NCBI RefSeq assembly: GCF_000422825.1
Contig: NZ_AUGU01000017.1
Coordinates: 1-64,000, forward strand
Length of the DNA stretch: 64,000 bases
Direction: 5' to 3'
Source: Nocardioides insulae DSM 17944
GTDB taxonomy: Bacteria; Actinomycetota; Actinomycetes; Propionibacteriales; Nocardioidaceae
Numbering within the stretch: position 1 is the first letter of the stretch; the number at the start of each line of letters is the position of its first letter. Both the position numbers and the translations under genes were made by a program. This document shows positions 44,397 through 54,703 of this stretch, one piece after another. Below the pieces are notes generated by a model. The model worked only from the letters and a program-made list of their open reading frames with translations, searched no databases and had not been told where the DNA came from.

Positions 44397-45035
44397 TCAG
44401 CCGGCCCGTCCCTCACCCAGCGTCGCGACCTCCGCAGCGAGGGCGGTGACCCGGTCCCAGTCGCCGTCGCGCAGCGCGTCGGCGGGGGTGAGCCAGGAGC
44501 CGCCGACGCAGCCGACATTGGACAACGCGAGGTAGTCGGGCGCGGAGGAGAGCGTGATCCCACCGGTGGGGCAGAACCGGGCCGCGGGGGTCACCGTGGT
44601 GAGCGACTTCAAGAAGGCGATGCCGCCGGAGGCCTCGGCGGGGAAGAACTTCAACTCCCGGCACCCCGCCTCCAGTGCGGCCAGCACCTCGGAGACGGTG
44701 GCCGTGCCGGGCAGGAACGGCAGGCCGGTGTCGGCCAGCGCGCCCAGCAGGCCCGGGGTGGCTCCCGGACTGACCAGGAAGGCCGCGCCCGCATCGGCCG
44801 CCTCCTTGGCCAGGCTCGGGGTCGTGACGGTGCCGGCCCCGACGACCACCTCGGGCACCTCTTCCGCGATCGCCGCGATCGCCTCCAGGGCCGCCTCGGT
44901 GCGGAGGGTGAGCTCGACGACCGGTACGCCGCCGGCGGCCAGCGCCCGGGCGGTGGGCACCGCCTGGTCGACGCGGTCGACGACCACGACCGGGATGACG
45001 GGGGCGAGGGCGAGCAGGGATTCAGGCCGGGACAC
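44397..45035 (-). CDS. eda: 2-dehydro-3-deoxyphosphogluconate aldolase
   Basis: This 212-residue KDPG aldolase splits 6-phospho-2-keto-3-deoxygluconate into pyruvate and glyceraldehyde-3-phosphate. It has the catalytic Glu in [25 protein letters not shown], the Schiff-base Lys in [10 protein letters not shown], and FCPTGGI with GGSWL for phosphate binding. GTG 45035 overlaps the end of edd by 14 bases and has GGAGGT five bases upstream inside edd. Second gene of the Entner-Doudoroff pair. Confidence 0.93.
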   Translation of the reverse strand: MSRPESLLALAPVIPVVVVDRVDQAVPTARALAAGGVPVVELTLRTEAALEAIAAIAEEVPEVVVGAGTVTTPSLAKEAADAGAAFLVSPGATPGLLGALADTGLPFLPGTATVSEVLAALEAGCRELKFFPAEASGGIAFLKSLTTVTPAARFCPTGGITLSSAPDYLALSNVGCVGGSWLTPADALRDGDWDRVTALAAEVATLGEGRAG

Positions 45036-46893
45036 GGGTGACCTCCGGGGTCGAGTGGCCGAGGGCGGGGAACACCGAGGCCCCCTGGTCGGCCCGGCCG
45101 ACGCTGGCGCGGAAGGCGGCGAAGAGTTCTCGGCCGGTGCCGGACCACTCCTCTTCCATCGGTGCCCGACCGGTCGGCTCACGGCGGTCGAACTCCTCGG
45201 TGTCCACCCCGAGATCGAGCCGCCCGGCGGCGGAGTCGAGCACGACCAGATCGCCGTCGCGCACTCGCGCGAGCGGCCCACCGAGGGCCGCCTCGGGGGT
45301 GAGGTGGATGGCCGCGGGGATCTTGCCGGAGGCTCCAGACATGCGTCCGTCGGTGACCAGAGCGACCCGCTGGCCGCGGTCCTGGAGGACGCCGAGTGCC
45401 GGGGTGAGCTTGTGCAGTTCGGGCATCCCGGTCGCCGCCGGTCCCTGGTAGCGGAGCACGGCGACGAAGTCCTGCCCGTCCAAGGCGCCCGCCGAGAACG
45501 CCGCCAGGAAGTCGGCCTGGTCGTCGAAGACCCGGGCCGGTGCGGTGACCGCGCGGTGCTCCTCGGCCACGGCCGACACCTTGATCACGGCGTGGCCGAG
45601 TCCGCCGTCGAGCATCCGCAGCCCACCGTCCGGGGCGAAGGGCTCCGCCACGGGTCGCAGCACGTCCCGGTCGGCCGAACTGTCGGCCGCCTCCACCCAG
45701 GTGGCCGCGCCGTCGGCGTCCAGGCGGGCCTCGGCGACGTAGCGCCGCAATCCGGGGCCGGTCACGGTCAGGACGTCCTCGTGCAGCAGCCCGGCGTCGA
45801 GCAGGGTGCGCACCAGGAACCCGATCCCGCCGGCGGCGTGGAAGTGGTTCACGTCGGCCGAACCGTTCGGGTAGATCCGGGCCAGCAGCGGCACCACCGT
45901 GGAGAGCTCGGCGAAGTCCGCCCAGGTCAGGTCGATGCCCGCGGCCCGGGCGATCGCGACCAGGTGCAGGGTGTGGTTGGTCGATCCCCCGCTGGCGAGC
46001 AGGGCGATGGTGGCGTTGACGACGGCCCGCTCGTCGACGATCTCGCCGATCCCCGGCGCACCTTCGATCGCGTTGCTCGTCACCCGCGCCGCAGCGGCAC
46101 GGGTCAGGGCGTCCCGCAGCGGGTTGTCGGGATTGACGAAGGAGGAGCCGGGCAGGTGCAGGCCCAGCACCTCCATCAGCAGTTGATTGGAGTTGGCGGT
46201 GCCGTAGAAGGTGCAGGTGCCCCGCGAGTGGTACGACGCGGCCTCGGCGGCCAGCAGTTCGGCCCGGCCGACCTTGCCCTCGGCGTACTGCTGGCGCACG
46301 TGCGCCTTCTCCTTGTTGGGAAGTCCCGAGGCCATCGGGCCGGCGGGCACGAAGACGGTCGGCAGGTGCCCGAAGGAGAGCGCACCGATGAGCAGACCCG
46401 GCACGATCTTGTCGCACACCCCGAGCATGAGCGCACCGTCGAACATTTCATGGGAGAGCGCGATGCCTGCGGACATGGCGATCACGTCGCGGCTGAACAA
46501 CGAGAGTTGCATCCCGTCGCGCCCCTGGGTGATGCCGTCGCACATCGCCGGGACTCCCCCGGCCACCTGGGCGATCCCCCCGGCGCGCAGGACGGCGTCC
46601 TTGAGGACGGGCGGGTAGTCGACGTAGGGCTGGTGCGCGGAGAGCATGTCGTTGTAGCTCGTCACGATCGCGATGTTGGGCTTGGTCGTGCCGCGCAGGT
46701 CCGCCTTGGCGGCGGGTTCGGCGGCGGCGAAGCCATGGGCGAGGTTGGCGCAGGCGAGCCGGCCACGGGCGGGCCCTCGCTCGGAGGCGGCACGGACACG
46801 GCGCAGGTAGGCGGCTCGCGACGCACTGCTGCGCGCAGCGATCCGCTCGGTCACCTGGGCCACCGTCGGGTGGAGGGGACGCAGAGGGGTCAA
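45022..46893 (-). CDS. edd: 6-phosphogluconate dehydratase
   Basis: This Fe-S dehydratase of about 623 residues makes KDPG from 6-phosphogluconate. It has the IlvD/Edd motifs [78 protein letters not shown], and [19 protein letters not shown] near the end. TTG 46893 is preferred because GAGGAG lies eight bases upstream; TTG 46950 is an alternative. Coupled to eda. Two CAATTT repeats 14 bp apart (46948-46953, 46962-46967) lie upstream. Confidence 0.92.
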   Translation of the reverse strand: MTPLRPLHPTVAQVTERIAARSSASRAAYLRRVRAASERGPARGRLACANLAHGFAAAEPAAKADLRGTTKPNIAIVTSYNDMLSAHQPYVDYPPVLKDAVLRAGGIAQVAGGVPAMCDGITQGRDGMQLSLFSRDVIAMSAGIALSHEMFDGALMLGVCDKIVPGLLIGALSFGHLPTVFVPAGPMASGLPNKEKAHVRQQYAEGKVGRAELLAAEAASYHSRGTCTFYGTANSNQLLMEVLGLHLPGSSFVNPDNPLRDALTRAAAARVTSNAIEGAPGIGEIVDERAVVNATIALLASGGSTNHTLHLVAIARAAGIDLTWADFAELSTVVPLLARIYPNGSADVNHFHAAGGIGFLVRTLLDAGLLHEDVLTVTGPGLRRYVAEARLDADGAATWVEAADSSADRDVLRPVAEPFAPDGGLRMLDGGLGHAVIKVSAVAEEHRAVTAPARVFDDQADFLAAFSAGALDGQDFVAVLRYQGPAATGMPELHKLTPALGVLQDRGQRVALVTDGRMSGASGKIPAAIHLTPEAALGGPLARVRDGDLVVLDSAAGRLDLGVDTEEFDRREPTGRAPMEEEWSGTGRELFAAFRASVGRADQGASVFPALGHSTPEVTRVPA

Positions 46894-47166
46894 CGGCTCG
46901 GCTCCTCGGATGGGCCGGTCAACCGAGGCAGACCAGCGGCGGGCTGTCAATTTGCACGATCCAATTTAGAACACATCGGAACCGTGGACCAGCCACCCGG
47001 GCCGAACTTTTCCTTACTCGCTCAGTTCGTCGTCCTCGACCGGTCCCCCGCGGGCCCCTCTGACCGGCCTCGTGGGAGTCGAGCAGGTCGACGGATCCGC
47101 ACCGGCAGCCGAGTTCCGGCGTACGGCGGCGCTCACCCCGGCCCGGACGTGGGCGATGATGGCCCG
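46894..47166. other. Intergenic region between edd and the TetR gene
   Basis: Divergent promoter region of 273 bases. It contains the CAATTT direct repeats near edd and an AT-richer island (about 46945-46985). I see no gene and no strong palindrome. Confidence 0.5.
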
Positions 47167-47724
47167 GTGACCGCACTCAACGGCCCCACCCCCAGGGCTC
47201 AGGAGCGCTACCTCGAGGCCGGCCTCCGCGTCTTGGCCGAGGAGGGGTACGCCGGATTCAAGCTCGCCCGCGTCTGCGCCGAGTTGGGCACCACGACCGG
47301 AAGCTTCTACCACGCCTTCCCGAACTGGGCGACCTACGGATCGGCGCTGATCAGGTACTGGCGTGACACCCGCAGCGACCAGCTGATCCGGCACGCGCGC
47401 GAGATCACCGACCTGCCCGCCCGGGTCGAGGCGCTCACCGAGATCGCGCTGACCCTGCCGCACGCCTCCGAGGCGGCGATCCGGGTGTGGGCCGCCCACG
47501 ACCCCGAGGTGGCCGCGATCCAGACCGAGGTGGACGCCCAGCGCCGCGACTTCATCGCCGACACCTACGTGTCCATCGGAGGGGACGCGGTGGTCGCGCG
47601 CGAGTACGCCACCACCGCCATGTTGCTCTTCATCGGCTACGAGTCGGGGACGATGGCCACCCTCGAGGACCTCCGGCGAGGCTTCGAGATCCTCACCGAG
47701 CAGACCACCTTCCAGGGGAGGTGA
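47167..47724 (+). CDS. TetR-family transcriptional regulator
   Basis: This 185-residue protein from GTG 47167 (MTALNGPTPRAQERYLEAGLRVLAEEGYAGFKLARVCAELG...) has the recognition helix in TTTGSFYHAFPNW. The C-terminal domain is helical and ends LEDLRRGFEILTEQ. The large upstream open frame is a shadow of edd. It stands tail-to-tail (six bases) with the acyl-CoA ligase gene and probably controls the neighbouring acyl-CoA genes. Confidence 0.82.
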   Translation: MTALNGPTPRAQERYLEAGLRVLAEEGYAGFKLARVCAELGTTTGSFYHAFPNWATYGSALIRYWRDTRSDQLIRHAREITDLPARVEALTEIALTLPHASEAAIRVWAAHDPEVAAIQTEVDAQRRDFIADTYVSIGGDAVVAREYATTAMLLFIGYESGTMATLEDLRRGFEILTEQTTFQGR

Positions 47725-47730
47725 CCGGGC

Positions 47731-49257
47731 TCAGGCCGGTCGCGGTGGGCGTGCGCCCGTGACGAGCAGCCGGTCGCGGTCGATGCCGCGCTTGAGGATC
47801 TTGCCGGTGGCACCCTTGGGCAGGGCCTCGACGAACTCGTAGACCCGGGGGATCTTGTACGCCGCCAGCTGCTCGGTCAGCCATGCGCGGAGCTCGGCCG
47901 GATCGATCACCTCGCCCGGGATGGGCGCCACGACGGCGGCGATCTCCTCCCCGAGCCTCTCGTCCGGCACCCCGATCACCGCTGCCTCGCGCACCCCGGG
48001 ATGGCTGAAGAGCACCTCCTCGACCTCGCGGGGGTAGACGTTGTAGCCGCCGCGGATGATGAGGTCCTTGAGTCGGTCGACGATGAAGACGTGGCCGTCC
48101 TCGTCCATCCGGCCCAGGTCGCCGGTGAGGAACCAGGCGCCACGGCGGACAGCGGCGGTGGCCTCGGGGCGGTTCCAGTACTCCCGCATCACGACCGGCC
48201 CGTCGATGGCCACCTCCCCGACCTCGCCCCGGCGTACCTCGATCCCGTCGGTGTCCACGATCGCGACCTTCACCCCCGGCAGCGAGCGACCGACGCTGCC
48301 CTGCTTGCGGTCGCCGTCGGGCCGGTTGAACGTCGCTGCGCCAGTGGTCTCGCTCAGACCGTAACCGTCCAGGACGTCGGCGCCGAAGCGCGCTTTGAAG
48401 GCGCGCGCCACCTCCAGCGGCAGCGCCGCCCCACCGGAGCAGGCCAGCCGGAGCGCGGTGAAGTCGGCGGCGGTCCGGTCAGTCTCGGCGTGCAGCATCT
48501 CGTTCCACATGGTCGGCACGCCGGACACCGCGGTGAGCCGGTGCGCGGCCGCCAGCTCCAGTAGAGCAGCACCGTTGAAGGGCCGCAGCAGGGACAGGCT
48601 CGCCCCGGCCGTCCACACCGGCCGCATCACCGCGCCCTGCCCGAAGATGTGGAAGAGCGGGAGGGCGGTGCCCATCCGGTCCTCCGTCGAGATGGCGAGC
48701 GCCCGCTGGAAGATCTCGCCGGTGTCGACCAGGTTGGCGTGGGTCAGGACGGCCCCCTTCGGCCGGCCGGTGGTACCGGAGGTGTAGATCAGGGTCGCGG
48801 CGTCCAGTAGGTCGACGACGGCCACCTCACCGAGTTCGTCGGCCGGGCCGAGATCCGCCAGGGAGGGTTTCCACAGCGGGACGTCGCGGACCTTGGCGGC
48901 GGCCGTGACCGCGTCGGCTTCGCCGGGTCCGTCACCGGCCCAGCCGATGGCGAGCACGCAGTCGGCGTCCTCGATGAAGTACTCCAGTTCGGGCGGCGCG
49001 CACAGCGGGTTGACGGTCACCGCGGTGGCGCCGAGAGCCAGTACCCCGTGGTAGGCGATCACGAACTCCGCACTCGTGGGCAGGACCATCAGGACACGGT
49101 CGCCGCGGCCGATCCCACGCTCCCGGAGCCGCTCGGCGGCCGTGCTGATGCACCGCGCCAGCTCACCGTAGGACCATCGGCGATCGCCTTCCCTCAGCGC
49201 GATCCGCTCCGGCGATTCCTCCGCGTGCCGCCAGATGACGTCCACTCCGTTGGCCAC
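47731..49257 (-). CDS. AMP-forming acyl-CoA ligase (fatty-acid type)
   Basis: This ANL-superfamily ligase of about 508 residues activates a carboxylic acid as adenylate then CoA thioester. It has the P-loop YTSGTTGRPKGAV, the YGLSETTG motif, the hinge region VDRLKDLIIRGGYNVYPREVEE, and the C-terminal lysine region LPKGATGKILKR. GTG 49257 has GGGGAG six bases upstream; ATG 49293 is an alternative with poorer spacing. Divergent from the oxidoreductase-hydratase-dehydrogenase operon, so it probably supplies that pathway's acyl-CoA. Confidence 0.9.
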   Translation of the reverse strand: MANGVDVIWRHAEESPERIALREGDRRWSYGELARCISTAAERLRERGIGRGDRVLMVLPTSAEFVIAYHGVLALGATAVTVNPLCAPPELEYFIEDADCVLAIGWAGDGPGEADAVTAAAKVRDVPLWKPSLADLGPADELGEVAVVDLLDAATLIYTSGTTGRPKGAVLTHANLVDTGEIFQRALAISTEDRMGTALPLFHIFGQGAVMRPVWTAGASLSLLRPFNGAALLELAAAHRLTAVSGVPTMWNEMLHAETDRTAADFTALRLACSGGAALPLEVARAFKARFGADVLDGYGLSETTGAATFNRPDGDRKQGSVGRSLPGVKVAIVDTDGIEVRRGEVGEVAIDGPVVMREYWNRPEATAAVRRGAWFLTGDLGRMDEDGHVFIVDRLKDLIIRGGYNVYPREVEEVLFSHPGVREAAVIGVPDERLGEEIAAVVAPIPGEVIDPAELRAWLTEQLAAYKIPRVYEFVEALPKGATGKILKRGIDRDRLLVTGARPPRPA

Positions 49258-49384
49258 TGCTCTCTCCCCTGTCACGACATGTTCGCCGGTCATTCCTCGC
49301 CACGTGGCGCGACCAGGCCCACAATTGAACTTGACCTCATGTTTGCTTATCGTGGCCGACATCACAAGCGACCCGGAGGCACAG

Positions 49385-50398
49385 TTGAGCATCACCACCC
49401 GGCAGATCGTCCTGGCCCAGCGCCCCCAGGGCTTCCCCGACGACGAGACCTGGTCGCAGGTCGAAACCGAGGTGCCCAGCCCGGGCCCGGGCGAGTTCGT
49501 CGTACGGACCGACCACATCTCCCTCGACCCGGCGATGCGCGGCTGGCTCAACGACGTCCGCTCCTACGTCCCGCCGGTCCAACTGGGCGAGGTGATGCGT
49601 GCGCAGGCCACCGGCGTCGTCACCGCCTCGGAGAACGCCGACTTCCCCGTCGGCACGGCCGTGATCGGCGGCTTCGGTGTCACCGAGCACGCCCTCAGCG
49701 ACGGCTCGGGGGTCAGCCGGATCGATCTCGGCCTCGCCCCCGCCCCGACCTGGCTGGGGGCGCTCGGCATGCCCGGCATGACGGCGTACTTCGGTCTGCT
49801 CGACGTCGGCCGGCTCCGCGAGGGCGACACCGTCCTGGTCTCCGGCGCCGCTGGGGCCGTGGGCAGCGTGGTGGGCCAACTGGCCAAGGCCAAGGGGGCC
49901 CGGGTCATCGGCATCGCGGGTGGTGCGGACAAATGCGCCTGGCTGCGGGAGATCGGCTTCGACGAGGCGATCGACTACCGCGAGGAGAAAGTTCTCCGCC
50001 GGCTGCGCGAGCTCGCCCCGGACGGCATCGACGTCTACTTCGACAACGTCGGAGGCGACATCCTGGACGCCGCCCTGGCCAACCTGCGACGCGGGGCCCG
50101 GGTCGTGCTGTGCGGTGCGATCTCCGGTTACAACGCCGAGTCCCTCCCGCCGGGGCCGAAGCGATACATGTCCCTGCTGGTCTTCCGCGCCTCGATGACC
50201 GGGTTCGTGGTCTTCGACTACCAGGACCGCTACCCCGAGGCCGTGGCCGCGATCGGTGAGCTGATCACCTCCGGCCGGCTGGTGGCACGCGAGACCGTGC
50301 TGCCGGGCGGGGTGGCCGGCTTCCCCGAAGCGCTGCTGGGCCTGTTCCGCGGGGTCAACACCGGCAAGCTCGTCCTGGCCGTGGAGGAGTCGGCATGA
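49385..50398 (+). CDS. NADP-dependent medium-chain oxidoreductase (CurA/prostaglandin-reductase-like)
   Basis: This 337-residue zinc-free MDR enzyme reduces activated double bonds or ketones. It has the start MSITTRQIVLAQRPQGFPDDETW, RTDHISLDPAMRGWL, the nucleotide fold LVSGAAGAVGSVVGQLAKAKGARVIGIAGG, and YFDNVGGDILDAAL. TTG 49385 is chosen because GGAGG sits five bases upstream and family members begin at this point. Its TGA overlaps the ATG of the next gene by four bases. Confidence 0.88.
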   Translation: MSITTRQIVLAQRPQGFPDDETWSQVETEVPSPGPGEFVVRTDHISLDPAMRGWLNDVRSYVPPVQLGEVMRAQATGVVTASENADFPVGTAVIGGFGVTEHALSDGSGVSRIDLGLAPAPTWLGALGMPGMTAYFGLLDVGRLREGDTVLVSGAAGAVGSVVGQLAKAKGARVIGIAGGADKCAWLREIGFDEAIDYREEKVLRRLRELAPDGIDVYFDNVGGDILDAALANLRRGARVVLCGAISGYNAESLPPGPKRYMSLLVFRASMTGFVVFDYQDRYPEAVAAIGELITSGRLVARETVLPGGVAGFPEALLGLFRGVNTGKLVLAVEESA

Positions 50399-51216
50399 CC
50401 ACTGACCTGCTCACCGACGTCACCGACGGCGTCGGCACCATCACCCTGAACCGGCCCGAGCGCCGCAACGCGCTCTCCCGGCCCATGATCGAGGGGCTGA
50501 TCGAGGCCCTGCGGACGATGGAGAGCTCCCGTGCCGTGGGGGCGATCGTGCTCACCGGCGCCGGCGGCGCCTTCTGCTCCGGTGGCGACGTGCAGCGCTT
50601 CGACGAGTCCGGCGGGGAGGGCGGCGGTTCCGACGAGGTCGACCAGGAGGCCGTCGAACTCCAGCGCCAGCACCAGGGGGAGACCGTCGGCCGGATCCAC
50701 CGGTGCCGCAAGCCCGTGCTCGCCGCCATCCCGGGCGCCGTCGCCGGCGCCGGCATCGGTCTCGCCCTCGCAGCCGACCTCCGCATCGGTACGCCGCGCA
50801 CCGTCTTCGCGACCGCCTTCGGCGGGGTCGGACTGGCCGGCGACTACGGCGTCGCCTGGCTGCTGGAGCGACTGGTCGGCCCGGCGAAGGCGAGGGAACT
50901 GATGTTCCTCAACCCGAAGATCCGCGGCGAGGACTGCCAGCGCCTGGGCCTGGTCAACTGGACGGTGCCCGAGGACGAGCTGGCCGACCGCACCGCCGAG
51001 ATCGCCGGGCGGCTGGCCGCCGGGCCCTCGCACGCGCTGGAGGGCATGAAGCAGAACCTCCTGCGCGCGGCCCACGAGGACCTCGACGCCTCGATGCACG
51101 CCGAGGTGCCACTGCACAAGGGCACCGGCCTGACGGCAGACCACGTCGCCGCCGTACGCGCCTTCGTGGAGAAGCAGGCGCCCACCTTCCCGACCGGCTG
51201 GCACGACGGCGACTGA
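50395..51216 (+). CDS. Enoyl-CoA hydratase/isomerase family protein
   Basis: This 273-residue crotonase-fold protein has the oxyanion-hole motif [17 protein letters not shown], a second [18 protein letters not shown], and [25 protein letters not shown], where catalytic Glu residues of true hydratases are partly replaced by Gly/Asp, so isomerase or other crotonase chemistry is possible. It carries a Gly-rich insert ([12 protein letters not shown]). ATG 50395 overlaps the previous stop (ATGA). The middle gene of a three-gene acyl-CoA operon. Confidence 0.88.
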   Translation: MTTDLLTDVTDGVGTITLNRPERRNALSRPMIEGLIEALRTMESSRAVGAIVLTGAGGAFCSGGDVQRFDESGGEGGGSDEVDQEAVELQRQHQGETVGRIHRCRKPVLAAIPGAVAGAGIGLALAADLRIGTPRTVFATAFGGVGLAGDYGVAWLLERLVGPAKARELMFLNPKIRGEDCQRLGLVNWTVPEDELADRTAEIAGRLAAGPSHALEGMKQNLLRAAHEDLDASMHAEVPLHKGTGLTADHVAAVRAFVEKQAPTFPTGWHDGD

Positions 51217-51266
51217 CCTTCCGCCGTACCACCGACCACCGCACCATCACCGAGCCAGGAGTGACC

Positions 51267-52496
51267 ATGGATTTCCAGACTTCCGAGCGTTGCCGCGAGT
51301 ACCAGGACAAGTTGCTCACCTTCATGGACGAGCACGTCTACCCGGCAGAGTCGGTCTACACCGCCCAGATGATCGAGTCGGGCGACCCGAACTTCCACCC
51401 CCCGATCCTCGAGGAGCTCAAGACCGAGGCCAAGAAGCGCGGCCTGTGGAACCTGTTCCATCCCCACAAGAACGAGGAGTGGGGCTCCCCCGGGCTGAGC
51501 AACCTCGACTACGCCCCCCTCGCCGAGATCATGGGCCGCAGCCCCCACCTCGCCCCCGAGGCCACCAACTGCAACGCCCCCGACACCGGCAACATGGAGG
51601 TCTTCGAACTCTTCGGCACCCCCGAGCACAAGGAGAAGTGGCTCAAGCCGCTGCTCGCCGGCGAGATCAACTCCGCCTTCTGCATGACCGAGCCGGAGGT
51701 GGCCAGCTCGGATGCCACCAACGTCCAGCTCCGGATGGAGCGCGACGGCGACGAGTACGTCCTCAACGGACGCAAGTGGTTCGCCTCCAACGCCCTGCAC
51801 GCCAACTGCAAGGTGCTCATCGTGATGGGCAAGACCGACCCGGACGCCGCCACCCACCGGCAGCAGTCGATGATGGTCGTGCCGATCGACACCCACGGCG
51901 TCACCGTCCTCCGAGGGCTCCCCGTCTTCGGCTACCTCGACCGCGAGGGCCACGCTGAGATCCTCTTCGAGGACGTCCGCGTGCCCACCAGCGCCCTGCT
52001 CGCCGGTGAGGGCGACGGCTTCATGATCAGCCAGTCCCGCCTCGGTCCCGGCCGGATCCACCACTGCATGCGCTCCATCGGCATGGCCGAGCGCGCCCTG
52101 GACCTGATGATCAAGCGCGCTCAGACCCGTGAGACCTTCGGCGAGCCGATCGCCAACCGCTCCAACATCCAGGACTGGATCGCCGAGGCCCGCATCCAGA
52201 TCGAGGCCACCCGGCTGCTGGTGCTCAAGACCGCCTGGCTCATGGACACCGTCGGCAACGAGAAGGCCCGCACCGAGATCGCCGCGATCAAGGTGCTCGC
52301 CCCCAACATGGCCCTGGAGATCATCGACCGCGCCATCCAGGTCCACGGCGGCGGCGGCGTCACCGACGACTTCCCCCTCGCCAGCTTCTACGCCCACCAG
52401 CGCACCCTGCGTCTCGCCGACGGCCCCGACGAGGTCCACAAGCGCACCATCGCCCGCGTCGAGCTCCGCCGGATGCGGGACGCCCTCGCGGTCTGA
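51267..52496 (+). CDS. Acyl-CoA dehydrogenase (ACAD10/11-like subfamily)
   Basis: This 409-residue flavin dehydrogenase has [17 protein letters not shown] for flavin/substrate, [65 protein letters not shown], and the C-terminal [45 protein letters not shown]. The [10 protein letters not shown] signature marks the ACAD10/11-like branch. ATG 51267 has AGGAG six bases upstream. Last gene of the operon, 50 bases after the hydratase. Substrate unknown; probably a medium- or branched-chain acyl-CoA. Confidence 0.9.
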   Translation: MDFQTSERCREYQDKLLTFMDEHVYPAESVYTAQMIESGDPNFHPPILEELKTEAKKRGLWNLFHPHKNEEWGSPGLSNLDYAPLAEIMGRSPHLAPEATNCNAPDTGNMEVFELFGTPEHKEKWLKPLLAGEINSAFCMTEPEVASSDATNVQLRMERDGDEYVLNGRKWFASNALHANCKVLIVMGKTDPDAATHRQQSMMVVPIDTHGVTVLRGLPVFGYLDREGHAEILFEDVRVPTSALLAGEGDGFMISQSRLGPGRIHHCMRSIGMAERALDLMIKRAQTRETFGEPIANRSNIQDWIAEARIQIEATRLLVLKTAWLMDTVGNEKARTEIAAIKVLAPNMALEIIDRAIQVHGGGGVTDDFPLASFYAHQRTLRLADGPDEVHKRTIARVELRRMRDALAV

Positions 52497-52511
52497 ACCT
52501 GGGACCCACTC

Positions 52512-54500
52512 TCAGTCCGGAGGCTGACCGCCCGACTCCGAGGTGTCCTCGGGCGGCGCCTCCGGGTCGGGGAAGCCCTGGTTGATGTACTCCTGGGAGG
52601 ATTCGAACTCCGGGGTGTCGAACACCTCGCCGGCCAGCGGATCCTCGCTCGGCTCGGCGAGGAGCGGGTCGCCGGTCTCGGGGTGGAAGGTCATGTCGCT
52701 GGGATGGATGTGCCGGAAGGACACGATGTGGGGTTCGGGCTGCCCGTCCGTCGCATCGATCTCCCGCGGGTGCTCGGGGGGAAGCCCGATGATGGTCGAG
52801 GAGACACCCCGGAAGCCCCGGAACTCCTCGTGATGATGATGGGCGGCGGACGGCTCCGCCGGCACGGTCTCGGCGACGGGCGGGATGACCTGCATGTAGT
52901 TGGGCATCGTGGCCACCTCGTGCCGGAAGGCCTTGAGCAGCGACACGCAGCCCAGCACCAGGATCACCGAGAACGGCGCAGCCGTCGAGATCGACAGCGT
53001 CTGTAGTGCGGTCAGAGCGACATCGCCGCCGACGACGAGCAGAACGGCCGCGGCGAGCCCCTCCAGAACCGCCCAGTAGACCCGCGTGACCACCGGGGTC
53101 TCGGTGCTGCCACCGGAGGCGAGCATGTCGATCACCAGGGACCCGGAGTCGGAGGAGGTCACGAAGAAGAGCACGATCACGACCATGGCGACCACGCTGA
53201 AGACCACCGGCAGTCCACCCGGGAAGGACTCGAAGAACTGGAACAGCGACGTGGTGCTGTCCACCGTCACCTCGCCGGTGTCCGGATCCTCCACGGTCAG
53301 GCTGCCGTCCTGTGACTGGAGCCGGATCGCGGAGTTACCGAAGATCGTGAACCACACCAGGCTCGCCGCGGTCGGTGCCAGCAGGACGCCGAAGACGAAC
53401 TCCCGGATGGTCCGTCCGCGGGAGATCCTGGCGATGAACATGCCGACGAAGGGCGCCCAGCTCGTCCACCAGCCCCAGTAGGCGATGGTCCAGATCCCCT
53501 CCCAGCCGTCCGATGAGAAGGCCCCGACGTGGAACATGGTCTGGGGCAGCTGGCTGAGGTAGCTGCCGAGGTTCTCGGGCAGCGACTGGAGCAGGAAGAT
53601 GCTCGGACCGAGCAGGAAGACCAGCAGCGCGAGCAGCGCGGCCACGCTCATGTTGATGTTGGACAACCACTTCAATCCCTTGTGGACGCCAGAGACCACG
53701 GACCAGGTGGCGATCAACGTGATGGCTCCGATCAGCATGATGACCAGGCCATCGGTGGGCTCGGCCCAGCCGAGGAAGTCCAGACCGCCCATGATCTGGC
53801 TGACGCCGAAGCCGAACGAGGTCGCGACGCCGAACAGGGTCCCGACGATGGCCACGGTGTCGACCGCGTGACCGAGCCAGCCCTCGACCCGCTGGCGACC
53901 GAGCAGCGGCTCCAGCAACCACCGCACCGCCAGCGGGCGTCCGCGGCGAAACGACATGTAGGCCAGCCCCAGGCCCACCACGGCGTAGATCCCCCACGGG
54001 TGCAGACCCCACTGCAGCATCATCAGGCCGACCGAGTCCTGGGCTGCCCCCAGGGACTCGGGAGCGTTGCCGAACGCCTCGGGCGGCATCACGTAGTCAC
54101 TCAACGGCTCGGCGACCCCGAAGAAGACCAGCCCGATGCCCATCCCAGCGCTGAACAACATGAGGAACCAGGAGACGACCCCGAACTCGGGGCTCTCGTC
54201 GTCGCGCCCCAACCGGATCCGGCCGATCCGGGTGAGGGCGCAGAAGATCGTGAACGCCAAGAAGATGTTGACCGCGATGACGTACCACCAGCCGACGCCG
54301 TCGGTGATGGCCCGGTTCAACTCGGTGGTCACCTCGTCGAGGGCGTCACCGGCCACCTGACTGAAGACGAGGGTGAAGGCGATCAGTCCGATGATCGCGA
54401 TCGAGGCCGGGATGAAGACCGGCTTCAGGATCGCGGACCAGCCGGTGGGCTGCTGGGGCGCGGTGGTGCCGAGATCTGAGTTGGATGGTGGGGCAGACAT
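52512..54500 (-). CDS. BCCT-family (betaine/choline/carnitine) transporter
   Basis: This 662-residue, twelve-helix transporter imports quaternary-ammonium osmolytes with Na+ or H+. It has FSAGMGIGLVFFGVAEPLSDYV (the Gly-rich helix binding trimethylammonium), LMMLQWGLHPWGIYAVVGLGLAYMSFRRG, and GWWTSWAPFVGMFIARISRGRTIREFV. A cytoplasmic C-terminal tail of ~110 residues, very acidic at its end, could serve osmosensing as in BetP. ATG 54500 has GGAGGAGG upstream. The TetR gene lies upstream on the same strand. Confidence 0.92.
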   Translation of the reverse strand: MSAPPSNSDLGTTAPQQPTGWSAILKPVFIPASIAIIGLIAFTLVFSQVAGDALDEVTTELNRAITDGVGWWYVIAVNIFLAFTIFCALTRIGRIRLGRDDESPEFGVVSWFLMLFSAGMGIGLVFFGVAEPLSDYVMPPEAFGNAPESLGAAQDSVGLMMLQWGLHPWGIYAVVGLGLAYMSFRRGRPLAVRWLLEPLLGRQRVEGWLGHAVDTVAIVGTLFGVATSFGFGVSQIMGGLDFLGWAEPTDGLVIMLIGAITLIATWSVVSGVHKGLKWLSNINMSVAALLALLVFLLGPSIFLLQSLPENLGSYLSQLPQTMFHVGAFSSDGWEGIWTIAYWGWWTSWAPFVGMFIARISRGRTIREFVFGVLLAPTAASLVWFTIFGNSAIRLQSQDGSLTVEDPDTGEVTVDSTTSLFQFFESFPGGLPVVFSVVAMVVIVLFFVTSSDSGSLVIDMLASGGSTETPVVTRVYWAVLEGLAAAVLLVVGGDVALTALQTLSISTAAPFSVILVLGCVSLLKAFRHEVATMPNYMQVIPPVAETVPAEPSAAHHHHEEFRGFRGVSSTIIGLPPEHPREIDATDGQPEPHIVSFRHIHPSDMTFHPETGDPLLAEPSEDPLAGEVFDTPEFESSQEYINQGFPDPEAPPEDTSESGGQPPD

Positions 54501-54703
54501 ACCTCGAGTCCTCCTCCGGGCAGCGTGCCTGAGCAGTGCGAGTCACGCTCGCCGCCCTGGTCGGCTGCTCGCACCCAGTTCCCCGTGGACGGTCGAGTGA
54601 CTCACCATCCTGGCACACCTGGACCGCGCCACCGCGGCGTCTGCAGGGGCCCCGTCCACAGCCGCCCGCCTGGGGTCGGGGTCAGCGGTCACGGGTCGAG
54701 GCA

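Noticed and set aside
44554..47724. 1056-residue plus-strand ORF
   Set aside because: Only its last 185 residues (from 47167) are a real TetR gene. The rest is antisense to edd-eda.
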